Shown: in pieces, positions 32,972 through 42,947 of the stretch | How the letters are laid out: each line of letters starts with the position of its first letter | Numbering within the stretch: the first letter of the stretch is position 1 | Origin: Encephalitozoon hellem ATCC 50504 | Taxonomy: Eukaryota > Microsporidia > Unikaryonidae | Direction: 5' to 3' | Length of the DNA: 64,000 nt | Assembly: GCF_000277815.2 (NCBI RefSeq) | Contig: NC_018468.1 | Coordinates: forward strand, 62,001-126,000 | The notes under the pieces: model-generated | The model's database searches: none | What the model saw: only the letters and a program-made list of their open reading frames with translations | Told to the model about the DNA's origin: nothing | Translations under genes and position numbers: made by a program

Positions 32972-34663
32972 CTATGGCTTCTCGCGCTTTACATCTGGCT
33001 CAAGTATATCCTGAAGGGATGGCTCGTTATTTCGGAGATATCCATAGAAACTACATAGATGTCCTCTGACAACCTTCTTCTCCTGTGAACTCAGGCCCTT
33101 TCCATTTATTCCGGCTGCAAATCTATCTCTAATGTGGCATACTAGAGTTCTTTTTATTGTTGTATTTATGTTTTCGGGAAACCTCAAGTCTCTGACCTTG
33201 GAAAATAGCTTGAGAATGTCAACACCAAAGTCGTCGTTCGTGGCAACAGTCTTGAACAGCTCGTCAATTTCTTTTTTCTTCTGCTTTATAATCTCTTCCA
33301 TGAATCTCCTATTCTCTTTGTCTATCTCTAATGAACACCTGAACTCAAGGCTCCTGTAAAAGTCATTTTTCTCAATAGAGTGCCTCAAAACCTCAGAAAC
33401 AACAGACTGTGCCTCGATGAAGGTATCCATGTCGCCCTTGGTCTCATCAATAAGACTGCACAGATGCTGGTCTATCCTCTTTGCAAGAAGCTCATCAAGC
33501 TCATTTGAAAACTGAAATATGTTGGACACAAACTCGTCGCACTCATCGATAAAGGTCATCATCGAGGACTTCAATTGCTCCATCCCGCCTCCATCTATGC
33601 CTATGTCCTTGGGCCCCTGGACTTCAAAGTAGTTGATTGCCACAGAACTGATAATCCTATCCACGCTCTCGTAGTCGATGTTGAGGCGAACCGCAAGCTT
33701 TCGGAGAGAAACAAGCGTCCTCCTTAGCTCGGGGAAGTTCTGGCTTTCAAACAGCATCTTGTTTCTGGATAGAAGATCAAATATAAACTTGTCATGGATC
33801 TTGAATCCTATGTCAAGAGACGCAATGTAATGGCTCCACAGAATAAATCCGGCAGTATCGGAAATCACAATAGTATCATCCCCAGACACAACATCCCTTC
33901 CAAGCTCTTTTCTTTTCTCGTTGACTCTCTCCATAATGCCTGTCTCAACTCCCAGTTTTCTTGACTCATGGAGAATGCACAGGAAGGTCTTCGATATAAA
34001 CAGGTGCCGTAGAGAGTCAAGAGGGTCAAATATGTGCGATTCCTTGTTCCTCTCCTCAAGAATCCTGTTTATCTCAATCCCAGCCTGGCGAATATTGTTG
34101 CCAGCGCTTCCAATCCATAAATCAATGTCTTTCATCATCAGACTCACGAGCACCTTCCTCGATTTGATGCATATCTGGCTTGCATTCACAAAAAACCTGT
34201 ACTTCTCCAGCAGGCAAAGCTTCTTCTCCATCAGCAAAACACGCTTTGTCATCTTGTAATAGTACAGTGGCTCGTCCCTTACGTCCTTATCAACACTTTC
34301 GTACTCAGATGCAATGCTAATAAACTCCAAGATCTCCTTTAGTTCAGATACAACCAAGTCGAGACGCGACTCTATTACAGAGTTCTCCTCGATTTCGTGA
34401 AGAGCATCTGTGTATTGTATAACAGCATCAGAAATAGAAGAAACCAGCTCGTTATTTATGTTTATAATCCCTCCCAGCCTTTGCTTAATCTTCTCCAAAT
34501 CGCTACACTTACCGATTATATCCATGTAGTCTTGCGAGATGCTTCCCATCATTTCCTTTTCCTTTCTTTCGATCTCCCTTGAAAGCTCCACCAGCACCTC
34601 TTCCTTCTTCTTGGACTTCAGCATCTCTTTGAACCTTTCTTCTTCATTAGATGTAAAGTTCAT
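32972..34663 (-). CDS. Probable exocyst subunit Sec15
   Basis: The 563-residue protein is alpha-helical throughout, with an N-terminal coiled coil and a rod of helical bundles as in tethering-complex subunits. The N-terminal third resembles Sec15: a coiled segment (DLEKIKQRLGGIININNELV) followed by LLEKYRFFVNASQ and the region around DIDLWIGSAGNNIRQAG. Exocyst tethers secretory vesicles to the plasma membrane. The frame's first codon at 34678 is TTG; the ATG at 34663 follows GACGATCCCTT. It starts 18 bases downstream of the XPB stop. Other CATCHR-family subunits (Sec6, Exo84) are alternatives. Confidence 0.62.
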   Translation of the reverse strand: MNFTSNEEERFKEMLKSKKKEEVLVELSREIERKEKEMMGSISQDYMDIIGKCSDLEKIKQRLGGIININNELVSSISDAVIQYTDALHEIEENSVIESRLDLVVSELKEILEFISIASEYESVDKDVRDEPLYYYKMTKRVLLMEKKLCLLEKYRFFVNASQICIKSRKVLVSLMMKDIDLWIGSAGNNIRQAGIEINRILEERNKESHIFDPLDSLRHLFISKTFLCILHESRKLGVETGIMERVNEKRKELGRDVVSGDDTIVISDTAGFILWSHYIASLDIGFKIHDKFIFDLLSRNKMLFESQNFPELRRTLVSLRKLAVRLNIDYESVDRIISSVAINYFEVQGPKDIGIDGGGMEQLKSSMMTFIDECDEFVSNIFQFSNELDELLAKRIDQHLCSLIDETKGDMDTFIEAQSVVSEVLRHSIEKNDFYRSLEFRCSLEIDKENRRFMEEIIKQKKKEIDELFKTVATNDDFGVDILKLFSKVRDLRFPENINTTIKRTLVCHIRDRFAAGINGKGLSSQEKKVVRGHLCSFYGYLRNNEPSLQDILEPDVKREKP

Positions 34664-34680
34664 AAGGGATCGTCTCAAAT

Positions 34681-36699
34681 CTAAGGCTTTGGATTCATTT
34701 TCCTATTCTTTTTGTTGCTCTTCGTAAAGGCATGGTGCTGTGGGCCCTTCCTTTCAATATAGGCCATCTCATCGGCTCCGCTGAGGCTCTTCAGCTTTGC
34801 TGTGCTATATACAATCCCTTCTGCATTGTCGCTCTCCTCACTCTCCAACTCCTTTTCAGATGCAAGTAGTACCCCCGCTAGCAACTCCCTTTGCTGTCCT
34901 TTTGTTCTATACACACAGTGCTCGTTTTCGTGTACCTCGGGGATGTCCGTAAGTATTGTGAACGTGTATCCCTGGTCTATCAAAAACTGCTGTCTTTTGT
35001 TCGAATAGAACATCTCGTCAGTGTCCTTACTCACTAGGGAGTAGAAGTAGACCTTAAAGTCCGGGTCGTTTCTCCTCTTTGCCCTAAGAATTCTTCCAAG
35101 TCTTTGTGCTTCTTGCCTCCTGCTCCCAAAGTGGCTACTTATCTGGATTAGGCATGTGGCTTCCGGGAGGTCGATAGAAGTGTCTCCAACCTTACTTAGA
35201 AATATCGTGTTGATAACTGGGTTTGTCTGGAATTGCTTCAGAATCCTCATCCTTTCAGTCTGCCCCGTAGGCCCGTAGATAAATGGCTTTCCAAGCTTCA
35301 GAGCATATGCTTTCAATGCATATACACTGTCAGAAAAAACAATGATCTTGTCTCCTCTGCTTTCATGTTTATTGATTAAATACTCACACACCTGGAACTT
35401 CGTTGGGTTCATTATAGATAGAAGCCTTCTTCTGCGCGTCGGCTGAGAGAGGTATTCTCTGTAGAAGTCTCCAGTCATCCCGCACCATACCTCCACACAT
35501 GACACCTTGGCTATGTGCCCCTTGGCACTAAGATCCTGCCAATCGGCCTCATAGAGCTTGGGCCCAATCAAGAAGTTCAGATCCTCGATCTTATCATCCT
35601 CTCTGACTAGCGTCGCAGTAAGTCCGAGCTTGCAGTGGTGAGACACTAGCGATAGAACCCTTCTGAACATCATTGCAGGAACAACATGCACTTCATCAAG
35701 AACAAGCAGCCCCCACTCGGTCTTTCGTATGAGATCCATGATCTTCTGTGCCTCGTAAGACCTCTTCCCCGTATACGCAAGCATTGTATATGTTGTAACA
35801 ACTATTCCGCAGTCGTCCTTCGGCCATTCCTTATGATCAGAAGTAAATCTTCCCACGTTGTCCGGAGATATGTTTGTGAACTGCTGTGTTTGCTGCCTCC
35901 ACTGCTCAACAGACACCGCAGACGTGCACAGCACAAGGCAGCTCTTCTTGATCGTGCTTATGGCCGTGATCCCAACAATAGTTTTTCCAGATCCACAAGG
36001 CAGCACAATTATTCCCGACCTCGCCCTTCCGTTTCCAAACATCTTGTTGAGACATATCTCCTGATAGGACCGGATAATCGTGGTGGGCTTGAGATCTATT
36101 TTGAGGCTTCGGAGCACCTTGTCATTTCTGAAGTCATACTCCTCAATCAATGGATAATCAACCTCGATGCACCTCTTCTTCACCAACTCTACGTCTTCAA
36201 CCTCTATGGATAGGCCTCCCTTCTCCTTCGGCTTGTCGACAGTGTGCGATCTTATCACTGCATCCTCAGACAGCATCTTGTACACAGACTCGTTTGCCGC
36301 CTCCAAGAAAAAGCTATTTTCCTTCATGACAAGCTTCACTTTCCCATAGCTCAGCGTGCATTCAGTGATAAACACCTTGACAGACCTTGGGAGGTGGTTC
36401 TTGGAAAACCGGTCCAGCGTCTCGATGATGTCTCCGGTCGTCAGCCCAACACTCACAGCAGCATACAGAGAGTATGCTGTGATCTGGAACTCATGTATCT
36501 TGAGAGGCCTACTCATGGGCTCTGCAATAGCTATCAGAAAGTCGCTCGCTTGCCGAGAAGACTCCCGGAACGTCTCAAGTATGATCAACCCGTCGTAGTT
36601 CACCCACATCGGATAGCTCTCGCTGTTCTCCTTGAGAACAAGTTCCTCGTACGGAAACTGATGCTTCGTTGCCTTCTTGGGAATCACAAGCTCGTTCAT
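34681..36699 (-). CDS. TFIIH DNA helicase XPB/SSL2
   Basis: The 672-residue protein is the XPB/RAD25/SSL2 helicase of TFIIH, needed for promoter opening and nucleotide excision repair. It has the N-terminal damage-recognition-like domain, Walker [17 protein letters not shown], the DEVH box [22 protein letters not shown] (motif III), the RED-type loop, and motif [18 protein letters not shown]. The start follows ATCACCCAAGC. The chain is about 15 percent shorter than yeast SSL2, mainly at the N-terminus. Confidence 0.97.
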   Translation of the reverse strand: MNELVIPKKATKHQFPYEELVLKENSESYPMWVNYDGLIILETFRESSRQASDFLIAIAEPMSRPLKIHEFQITAYSLYAAVSVGLTTGDIIETLDRFSKNHLPRSVKVFITECTLSYGKVKLVMKENSFFLEAANESVYKMLSEDAVIRSHTVDKPKEKGGLSIEVEDVELVKKRCIEVDYPLIEEYDFRNDKVLRSLKIDLKPTTIIRSYQEICLNKMFGNGRARSGIIVLPCGSGKTIVGITAISTIKKSCLVLCTSAVSVEQWRQQTQQFTNISPDNVGRFTSDHKEWPKDDCGIVVTTYTMLAYTGKRSYEAQKIMDLIRKTEWGLLVLDEVHVVPAMMFRRVLSLVSHHCKLGLTATLVREDDKIEDLNFLIGPKLYEADWQDLSAKGHIAKVSCVEVWCGMTGDFYREYLSQPTRRRRLLSIMNPTKFQVCEYLINKHESRGDKIIVFSDSVYALKAYALKLGKPFIYGPTGQTERMRILKQFQTNPVINTIFLSKVGDTSIDLPEATCLIQISSHFGSRRQEAQRLGRILRAKRRNDPDFKVYFYSLVSKDTDEMFYSNKRQQFLIDQGYTFTILTDIPEVHENEHCVYRTKGQQRELLAGVLLASEKELESEESDNAEGIVYSTAKLKSLSGADEMAYIERKGPQHHAFTKSNKKNRKMNPKP

Positions 36700-36767
36700 G
36701 CTTGGGTGATATTCCCCACAGATTTATCTCATTTCTTTCCTAGTTACACAGGAACACAGCATACCCC

Positions 36768-36950
36768 ATGTTTACAATGGACCACACGTATTACACAGAT
36801 GCATTTCTGGATGCATGCCTTCTGGGCTACACAAGCATAGAATTAACTGCTAGCTCGTTCACAAACATAAAAGATGAGGAGATAGAAGAGGTGCCAATAC
36901 CCCTTGCAAAAGACCACGCTTTTCCAATAGACTTCGGACTTGGCCCGTAG
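36768..36950 (+). CDS. Candidate small protein (60 residues), unknown
   Basis: A 60-codon frame starts at an ATG directly after CATACCCC, the start signal used by most genes here. The product is acidic with aromatic residues near the N-terminus (MDHTYYTDAFLDACLLGY) and an acidic, Pro-containing centre (DEEIEEVPIPLAKD). I do not recognise it. A small subunit of a large complex, such as the APC/C, is conceivable from the DEEIEEVPIP segment but unproven. Confidence 0.45.
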   Translation: MFTMDHTYYTDAFLDACLLGYTSIELTASSFTNIKDEEIEEVPIPLAKDHAFPIDFGLGP

Positions 36951-36980
36951 ACCTGCTTTAGAAAGTAAATAATTAAATGC

Positions 36981-37118
36981 ATGTTTATTCCATTGGAGGA
37001 AGAAAGGATATTCTTACAATCAATAAACCTCCTTACATATAACGCAACTATAAACAGATCAAGGTTTTACCTCTTGACATCACCGCGGCCTATCGAGTAC
37101 TCAAGCTGTGGGTATTAG
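36981..37118 (+). CDS. Candidate small protein (45 residues), unknown
   Basis: An ATG-started frame of 45 codons ends two bases before the stop of the convergent Cys-rich gene. The product looks protein-like (MFIPLEEERIFLQSINLLTY, then NRSRFYLLTSPRPIEYSS) but no family is known to me. It has no CCC element. It could be a separate tiny gene or a second exon of the 60-codon frame just upstream, although no convincing splice signals were seen. Confidence 0.35.
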   Translation: MFIPLEEERIFLQSINLLTYNATINRSRFYLLTSPRPIEYSSCGY

Positions 37119-37120
37119 CA

Positions 37121-38296
37121 TCACTTCTTTTCATCGTAGCACGAATCACTTGTCAATTCGCTGATCTCCTCCTTCTCTTCATCTTTGGATTTCTTGGTAT
37201 CCTTCCTCCTGTAGTCTTTACAGTACTTGATGCATTCGTCCTTCATGCTTGGAGAGTCATATCTATCCATGTCTGCACACATTTCCCTTGTACACGGCAT
37301 CTCAGGCTTCTTAGATGGACGGGGTCTAGGGCTTTGGGTATCCGAAGGCTTCCATTCATTTTCGGAATCTTCTGTCGATTCCCAGCTTTCTTCGTCCCTC
37401 TTCGCTCCTCTAGCTCTTCTTCTATCCCCCCGCCTTGGCGAATAATGCTTGCCCCAAGTATCTGGAGAGCCCTTGCCGTAGGGCCCATTCGGATTGCCCT
37501 GTATATCCGGCTGTTCTATACTTCTTTGATGGGGAAACCTCTGTTGACGGTCTAGGATGTTCGTTATTGCTTCATACTTGCTCTGCTCTATGGGATATAT
37601 CAGCACGCCGGGAGGAACATCCTTTCCAAGACCAAGAGAAGATCTAGTGCCGCCGTCCTCGTCACAACCTCCTTCTCCCCTACTGCACGAGGTCAGGCTA
37701 CCAAGCTTATTCCCTATTTTCTTCAAGCTCCCCTTGAGAGAATCCAGCAAGGACTTCTTCAGCTGATCCAAGTTGAGGTTCTTGATGATCTCGTCTGCAA
37801 TCTTGTCCCGGCATTTCTTATCTTTGCAGTTTTTTTCGTCACTTTCTTCATTGCACGAGGTGTTTCCTCCATTCAGAAGGTCAAGGCACTTCTGATCAAT
37901 GCAGCACTCCTTGGCATTCTCGCCTAAGGTCTTTCTACAATTCTCTAGTATGTTCTTGAATTTGCCGAGTTGATCAGCTAAACACTTCTTGAGCTGCTCC
38001 TTCTTCTCAGACATGTCGCATGCATTTGCATACTGAGAGTTCCCCGGCGGTTGAAGTGCCATGGGGGACATGGCCATCTGCTGGCCATTTCCAGCTCCCC
38101 CCTCGGGCGAGTACGACAGAAGCTGCCCGGGCTTGCTTGGAGGCACACTAATGGTCTGCACCTGGGGTATAGGCCCCATAAACCCTTGGTCAAAAAGAGG
38201 AGAGTTCGATGGGAGAACAGAGTACAACGGGCTTCCTACATCCGTTGCCTCGGCATATCTCCAAAGCACTGCCACCAAACTCAATTGTCCTATCAT
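37121..38296 (-). CDS. Secreted Cys-rich, RGD-containing protein; spore wall or polar tube candidate
   Basis: The 391-residue protein has a short N-terminal hydrophobic signal-like stretch (MIGQLSLVAVLWRYAEA), a Pro/Gly/Gln-rich region (residues 20-90), a Cys-rich helical block (residues 93-211 with 11 Cys, CC at 131-132), a basic region (YSPRRGDRRRARGAKR, residues 285-300) and a charged tail with five more Cys. An RGD lies at residues 289-291. The composition, 16 cysteines and low complexity resemble spore wall and polar tube proteins, but it matches none that I can name. No CCC element precedes the start, as for EnP1 and SPL1. Confidence 0.8.
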   Translation of the reverse strand: MIGQLSLVAVLWRYAEATDVGSPLYSVLPSNSPLFDQGFMGPIPQVQTISVPPSKPGQLLSYSPEGGAGNGQQMAMSPMALQPPGNSQYANACDMSEKKEQLKKCLADQLGKFKNILENCRKTLGENAKECCIDQKCLDLLNGGNTSCNEESDEKNCKDKKCRDKIADEIIKNLNLDQLKKSLLDSLKGSLKKIGNKLGSLTSCSRGEGGCDEDGGTRSSLGLGKDVPPGVLIYPIEQSKYEAITNILDRQQRFPHQRSIEQPDIQGNPNGPYGKGSPDTWGKHYSPRRGDRRRARGAKRDEESWESTEDSENEWKPSDTQSPRPRPSKKPEMPCTREMCADMDRYDSPSMKDECIKYCKDYRRKDTKKSKDEEKEEISELTSDSCYDEKK

Positions 38297-38421
38297 TTGG
38301 TGTTTTGTTTATCAGGCACTCATCTGCCTCATAGATATCAAATATTTCTGTAACCAGTTTCATTCAAAGAAAGGTGTTTCAAGGATTCATCATAACTAGC
38401 AGAACAGTTCATAAACTTTTA

Positions 38422-39339
38422 TTATTTCTTCACTATCTTTGCATAGAAAAACCCATCCATATTGTGGACGTGTGGATAGATCCTTCTAGCCATCTTAAGA
38501 GACCCGTTGTAGTTCCTTCCCTTGAAGCTCATGAACCCGTCCTTCCCAATATCAACCTCGCACTGCGCCATCTTGGCAGAGGGGCGTTTTGTGAGAAGGT
38601 AGTTGACAACCTCCTCATTCTCCTTAACAAGTACAGAGCATGTGGAATACACCAGTATCCCCCCAGGCCTTAGCATATCAAACCCATGAAGTATGAGCTC
38701 CTTTTGTAATGTGGCCATTCTGTCTATTTCACTTTTTGTCCTGCTGGTCTTCACAGAGGGGTCTTTCGATATCACCCCAGTTCCAGAGCAGGGCGCATCC
38801 AGCAAAACCCTATCCACCTTCCCGACATTCACCTTCCGGCCATCCATATTCATCACTATGCAGTTCCGGACCCCCATCCTCTGTATGTTGCTTTTCAGCC
38901 CTGCAATCCTCTCCTCATTCACATCATTTGCATAAATCACCCCTGTATTCTCCATCAATGCTGCAATGTGCGTTGTTTTTCCTCCGGGCGCCGCACACAG
39001 GTCAACAACACTCAGGCCTTCCTTCAGCTCCATATTAAGGACAGGAAGCATCGATGCAGCCCCTTGAAGACAATAGTACCCCGCAAGATATTCGGGAGTT
39101 GCCCCAATAGGCACAGACGACTTGAAGATCACACATCCGCTATCAATCCAGCTAAGATCGTCAAGATCCACCCCCCTTCCCCGCAAAAGCTTCGAAACAT
39201 CTTTTCTGCGCTTCAGAAGAGTGTTTATTCGTATGGTCGTCGGCCTCTGCTTTTCACTTTCCTCTATAAAAACCTCTGCTTCTTTGCGCGGAAACAACTC
39301 GCATATCTTTTCCAGAAGATATTCGTTGTACGTATCCAT
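38422..39339 (-). CDS. NOP2/NSUN family RNA cytosine-5 methyltransferase
   Basis: The 305-residue protein is a SAM-dependent rRNA m5C methyltransferase. It has the RPTTIRINTL segment, the SAM-binding motif VVDLCAAPGGKTTHIA, ANDVNEERI, the motif IV DAPCSGTGVI and the motif VI YSTCSVLVKENEEVV with the two catalytic cysteines. Nop2 modifies large-subunit rRNA and is required for 60S assembly. The frame is open to 39411 (GTG there). The ATG at 39339 follows GCCCTCTA and is preferred. It lacks the long acidic N-terminus of yeast Nop2; an NSUN5/Rcm1 assignment is the alternative. Confidence 0.92.
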   Translation of the reverse strand: MDTYNEYLLEKICELFPRKEAEVFIEESEKQRPTTIRINTLLKRRKDVSKLLRGRGVDLDDLSWIDSGCVIFKSSVPIGATPEYLAGYYCLQGAASMLPVLNMELKEGLSVVDLCAAPGGKTTHIAALMENTGVIYANDVNEERIAGLKSNIQRMGVRNCIVMNMDGRKVNVGKVDRVLLDAPCSGTGVISKDPSVKTSRTKSEIDRMATLQKELILHGFDMLRPGGILVYSTCSVLVKENEEVVNYLLTKRPSAKMAQCEVDIGKDGFMSFKGRNYNGSLKMARRIYPHVHNMDGFFYAKIVKK

Positions 39340-39429
39340 TAGAGGGCAATTTTTTCTGCAAAAAATCGTTCCTCCACTTGCTAGTCTAAACTCAAAGAAT
39401 TTAATCATCACAGCTCCTCAACACTTCAG

Positions 39430-40869
39430 TCATTTCTTGAACAGAACACCAGCCGTTCTACAGAATACAACCTCCTCCCGGATGTTTCCAACATGTCTTG
39501 CAGGCGGCGTGGTAACCCCCTGCCCAAAATCATGCAGGCTGGCCTCGAGCCTTTGCTCATTGTAGCTGAGATTCTTGTAGTATTTGTTATAGTACTGCCT
39601 TAGATCCCCAGAGGTCTTCGATGGAAAGTATGTTGCCATCAGAATCCAGTTCTTGCTGTAGTATGGAAAGTATATGGCAAACACCTGCCTCTCATCTATT
39701 GTCCATTTCCTCAGCACATCCTCTTTGCTGATAGAAACCCTTCTTGGTGCTGCAAGTGCGACAGTACTTGTGCCCTCGCTAGATGGTAGAACAAACTTCA
39801 TATAGTATCTGAAAAACATCTTTAGGTCTTTCTCAGACTTGTTTATCAGTGGTTGGTACCTTCCCCACGATTTCCCGAACATCCTGAAGTGCTGAATAAA
39901 TACGTTTCTTTCATATTCTGACCACCTGCTCTCAATTATAAGCTTGACCTCAGAGTCAGAGATCCTTCCAGACTTGTGCTTTATGTACGAGTAGGTCTTG
40001 TCTTTCATCATATAATACTTCAGGATGCACTTCCCTGTTTCCAAGTGGGGTGCCGCCTCCTTAATCTTCTTGAAGTTGTTTCCATACTTGCAGATAAGCT
40101 CAGAAACCTGCTTGTCCTCTTCTTCAGTGAACCCAGTTTCCGGAATCTCTGGAATGTGAGGAATGATATTCATAGGTGCCTTGGCAGGCCTGTTGCAAAT
40201 CTCAGGAATCTCGGCTCTGTTGCTTTCCGTTCTTTTCAAAAGCATGTCTCTTTGGTCGGTAATGTATTGCAGAACCTTCTCATCATCCTTTTGCATCGTT
40301 GGAAACACTCTCCTTAGAAAATATCTATATCTACAATCATCTGTGTCAGAGGGCAAAGACTCCCTGCTGCTGCCTTCACCTTTGTCTTCAGCCAATTCTT
40401 TTCTCTTCCTACCGCTTGTTCTTCTTTCATCCTCTATCTTTCTTTTTGTTTTTCTATCAGAATCTGCCCTTTCTTCTATAAATCTTTCCCTATCATCCGT
40501 CTCTTCCTTTATGCCAGGAGACCCAGGCCTTACGTCTCTAGAGCCTTTCTCCGTCATTGAAGAGGAGCTCGACGACTTAAATCCAATGGTCTTGAGCCCC
40601 AGATTCCCCTCAAAAAAACAGAGTACGGGCACTATCTCATTCCCCGGGATGTCAATCACAACACTTCCAACTACATCGTTCAATAGCATGGTCTCTATCT
40701 TCGCAATATCAATCTCTTGGCCTTCTATCTCAGAACCATGCAAGCGGCACAAGGCCTCATTGACTATCCTGTTCTTTAGTGGATTCTTGTTTCTTCTCGC
40801 CACATGTCCTGCCCCATTCTTGCCCCTAGAATCATCTCTTAGATTCCTTGCTGCCTCACTACTCTCCAT
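39430..40869 (-). CDS. SANT-domain protein, Snt1/NCoR-like
   Basis: The 479-residue protein has a charged, disordered N-terminal half with Ser/Lys/Glu-rich runs and then SANT/Myb-type domains: [17 protein letters not shown] near residue 260, [20 protein letters not shown] near residue 320 and [20 protein letters not shown] near residue 400. Paired SANT domains with this spacing occur in Snt1 and NCoR/SMRT, scaffolds of deacetylase complexes. A TBL1/Sif2-like partner is encoded at 24390-25634. The frame begins with TTG at 40923; the ATG at 40869 is used. TFIIIB subunit Bdp1 or a SWI3-type protein are alternatives. Confidence 0.6.
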   Translation of the reverse strand: MESSEAARNLRDDSRGKNGAGHVARRNKNPLKNRIVNEALCRLHGSEIEGQEIDIAKIETMLLNDVVGSVVIDIPGNEIVPVLCFFEGNLGLKTIGFKSSSSSSMTEKGSRDVRPGSPGIKEETDDRERFIEERADSDRKTKRKIEDERRTSGRKRKELAEDKGEGSSRESLPSDTDDCRYRYFLRRVFPTMQKDDEKVLQYITDQRDMLLKRTESNRAEIPEICNRPAKAPMNIIPHIPEIPETGFTEEEDKQVSELICKYGNNFKKIKEAAPHLETGKCILKYYMMKDKTYSYIKHKSGRISDSEVKLIIESRWSEYERNVFIQHFRMFGKSWGRYQPLINKSEKDLKMFFRYYMKFVLPSSEGTSTVALAAPRRVSISKEDVLRKWTIDERQVFAIYFPYYSKNWILMATYFPSKTSGDLRQYYNKYYKNLSYNEQRLEASLHDFGQGVTTPPARHVGNIREEVVFCRTAGVLFKK

Positions 40870-40926
40870 CTTAATCCCAGAACAGTGTCTAAGGGGCAAG
40901 GAAATAAACCCCTCAATATACAATCC

Positions 40927-41205
40927 ATGGAGAATAAGGAAATAATAAAGCTGAAGAAGTGGAACCTGGTCGCTCTGTGGTCTCTAGACATGAAGATCGA
41001 GACCTGTGCAATATGCAGGAACCATATAATGGACACATGTGTGGAATGCCAGAATGGCATTATAAGCAATGATGAATGCAAAGTGTCGTGGGGTGTCTGC
41101 AACCATGCATTCCACACACACTGCATAACAAGATGGCTAAGCTCCAAAAACGTTTGCCCCTTAGACACAAAGAAGTGGGTCTACTACAACCCAGAGGAAA
41201 AATAA
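40927..41205 (+). CDS. RBX1: RING-H2 protein RBX1/HRT1 (cullin-RING ligase subunit)
   Basis: The 92-residue protein is RBX1. It has the cullin-binding strand [18 protein letters not shown], the extended RING-H2 with its extra zinc site ([15 protein letters not shown]), [14 protein letters not shown] and CPLDTKKW, where Asp replaces the last Cys as in all RBX1 proteins. It recruits the E2 to cullin ligases such as SCF. The frame is open from a GTG at 40885, but the ATG at 40927 (AATCCATGG) gives the usual length. It is divergent from the SANT gene, 57 bases apart. Confidence 0.95.
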   Translation: MENKEIIKLKKWNLVALWSLDMKIETCAICRNHIMDTCVECQNGIISNDECKVSWGVCNHAFHTHCITRWLSSKNVCPLDTKKWVYYNPEEK

Positions 41206-41265
41206 AATGCAAATAGAGTTTACTAACTTCTACCCAGCTAGTGGTGTCTTATTCTGAACGAGCCT

Positions 41266-41880
41266 TTAGCTCTTTTTTTTTCTTGGTGCCCCATATCTTT
41301 CTTTGAGTTCCAAAGCCTTTGCTCTATAGGCCTCGTCAAGCCTTCTCTTGTACTCAAGGATCTTTTCCTTGCAAATCCTTCTATACGCCTCTTGTTTTTC
41401 CTGAAGCTTCTCATCATACCGCTTTTTAAGATTCTCTATTTCTACCTTTTGCTTGGCTTCCATCTCTCGCCTTATCTCAGACATCTCCTTTTCCATTGCC
41501 TTTATTAGCTTTCTTCGAGCCCTCAATGTTTTTCCATGCATCTCTTTCAGCTCCTCAAATTCCTTCTGGATCCTAAACAGTACGTCGTCTCCCCTGTTCT
41601 TCGCCCTGTCTTCACCAGCAGCCGGCTCTTGGCTATCGTCCAAAATAAAATCCTTGAAAACAACCTTTCCCCTACCTACATCCCTGGATCCAATTCCATT
41701 CAGCAATTCCTGCTCTGAGACATCATTTCCTTTGCCAGCACTTGCACCCTTTCTATCCCCATCTTTACCTCCATCCTTCACTCCGTCCAGCCTATTTGTG
41801 ATGTTCGAAAGCACATTTCTCTTACGAATCCTGACTCTCTCGTCAAATACACCCTCACCATCGTCAGACAGAAAGTCCAT
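41266..41880 (-). CDS. Coiled-coil protein, unknown
   Basis: The 204-residue protein has an acidic start (MDFLSDDGEGVFDERV), a Gly/Asp/Lys-rich middle and a long charged coiled coil over residues about 105-200 rich in Lys, Glu and Arg, ending APRKKKS. I cannot name a family. The start is well supported by GAGGACCCCTTGGAATG. Highly charged helices of this kind occur in ribosome-biogenesis and spliceosomal factors, but no specific motif is present. Confidence 0.72.
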   Translation of the reverse strand: MDFLSDDGEGVFDERVRIRKRNVLSNITNRLDGVKDGGKDGDRKGASAGKGNDVSEQELLNGIGSRDVGRGKVVFKDFILDDSQEPAAGEDRAKNRGDDVLFRIQKEFEELKEMHGKTLRARRKLIKAMEKEMSEIRREMEAKQKVEIENLKKRYDEKLQEKQEAYRRICKEKILEYKRRLDEAYRAKALELKERYGAPRKKKS

Positions 41881-42238
41881 TCCAAGGGGTCCTCTTTTGT
41901 TACCTTAGGAAGAATAGACTAGGCCTTACCTAACCAAAACACGCAAAAAACTTAAAAATATTAATAATGAAGTCTTCAGATTACAGAATATGCACATGCA
42001 ACAAGGGCAAACCTTTAACTCAAAGAGCGCAGTGCATCGGAAGGTTTTCCATTCAAGGTACATCGAATAGGTGGAAAATCAAGGTTAGACATCGTTAGAT
42101 GCTGGAATGGACTTCCTTTTATCTGTAATGGTCATCATGAGACTTTAAGGGGGGATTCGTCAGACGCTTTAATATTTGAGACTATTTAATTTTCAAAAAT
42201 TTCAGGCTTGGGAACTTACAGGCAGGCTTGTGCATCAC
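41881..42238. other. Second-widest gene-free gap (358 bp) with hairpin-rich centre
   Basis: No convincing gene is visible. A 43-codon ATG frame at 41967-42098 (plus) exists but has no start signal and no known match. Between 42043 and 42116 several hairpins can be drawn: GGTTTTCCATTC against GAAT and TGGAAAATC (42043-42080), CATC-GTTA-GATG (42090-42101), and GGAA/TTCC (42104-42116). This may be a structured RNA, but I cannot assign it to a known snRNA, snoRNA or RNase P/MRP RNA. Confidence 0.35.
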
Positions 42239-42835
42239 TCATGCAAGCAGCACAAACCTTAGCAAGATGTAGAAAAAACACACCATAAAGAAAAACAGCA
42301 GAATAAAGGACAGGAAGAACACTGCTCCTCCAATAAGAGTAGAGACAAAAGACCCCCTCTTTTCTCCGTTTCGAAACACCTTCTTCTGCAGATCTGCATT
42401 GTATACCAGGTCGAGCTCGCTTCCTATGTACACAGCCCTCACCATGGTTCCAGAATGCGGGGGCTCGCAGGCGCCATCCCTCAGACTATCCATTGCATCT
42501 TCCTTTCCCCGCAAGAGGTTGCTTTTTTGGATGTCCTTAAATATCCTGAGGTACAGAGGATTCTTAACAACCTCGAAATACAAGATGTCTTTGACCTCGT
42601 TTCTGGTAGAGGGATCCTTCAGTTTGTATATCCGAATTGCCCCGGAAACCGTATATCTCATACTAACAATGCTGCTTGCTAGATACACGTGCTTGGTGTT
42701 CTCACATACCAAAATACAAAAAACAACAGACCCTGTGCTTGACAGGAGCTCCTCATACGTCTCCAGTGTCAGCGGATCCACATTCTTGAGGTCCTCTGTG
42801 TGAATCACTTCCCCATTCTTCACAAACACCAGCAT
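42239..42835 (-). CDS. Tail-anchored membrane protein, unknown
   Basis: The 198-residue protein has a mixed alpha/beta N-terminal part (MLVFVKNGEVIHTEDLKN), no cysteine-rich or catalytic motif, and one long C-terminal hydrophobic region (residues about 165-196: SFVSTLIGGAVFFLSFILLF and following) that could span the membrane once or twice. It is therefore probably tail-anchored with a cytosolic domain. The start follows GAGCCCATAGTAG. No family could be named. Confidence 0.72.
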   Translation of the reverse strand: MLVFVKNGEVIHTEDLKNVDPLTLETYEELLSSTGSVVFCILVCENTKHVYLASSIVSMRYTVSGAIRIYKLKDPSTRNEVKDILYFEVVKNPLYLRIFKDIQKSNLLRGKEDAMDSLRDGACEPPHSGTMVRAVYIGSELDLVYNADLQKKVFRNGEKRGSFVSTLIGGAVFFLSFILLFFFMVCFFYILLRFVLLA

Positions 42836-42947
42836 CTACTATGGGCTCTGTCATGTTTGCACGAAATTTTAATGTTTATGTGCAACATTCTGCATTCAAG
42901 TCATCTAGACATCATGCAATTCATTTCATATGGTTGACACCTCAGCT

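Noticed and set aside
41967..42098. 43-codon plus-strand frame in the 358-bp gap
   Set aside because: No start signal, no recognisable protein features and a hairpin-rich sequence; kept only as part of the region note.
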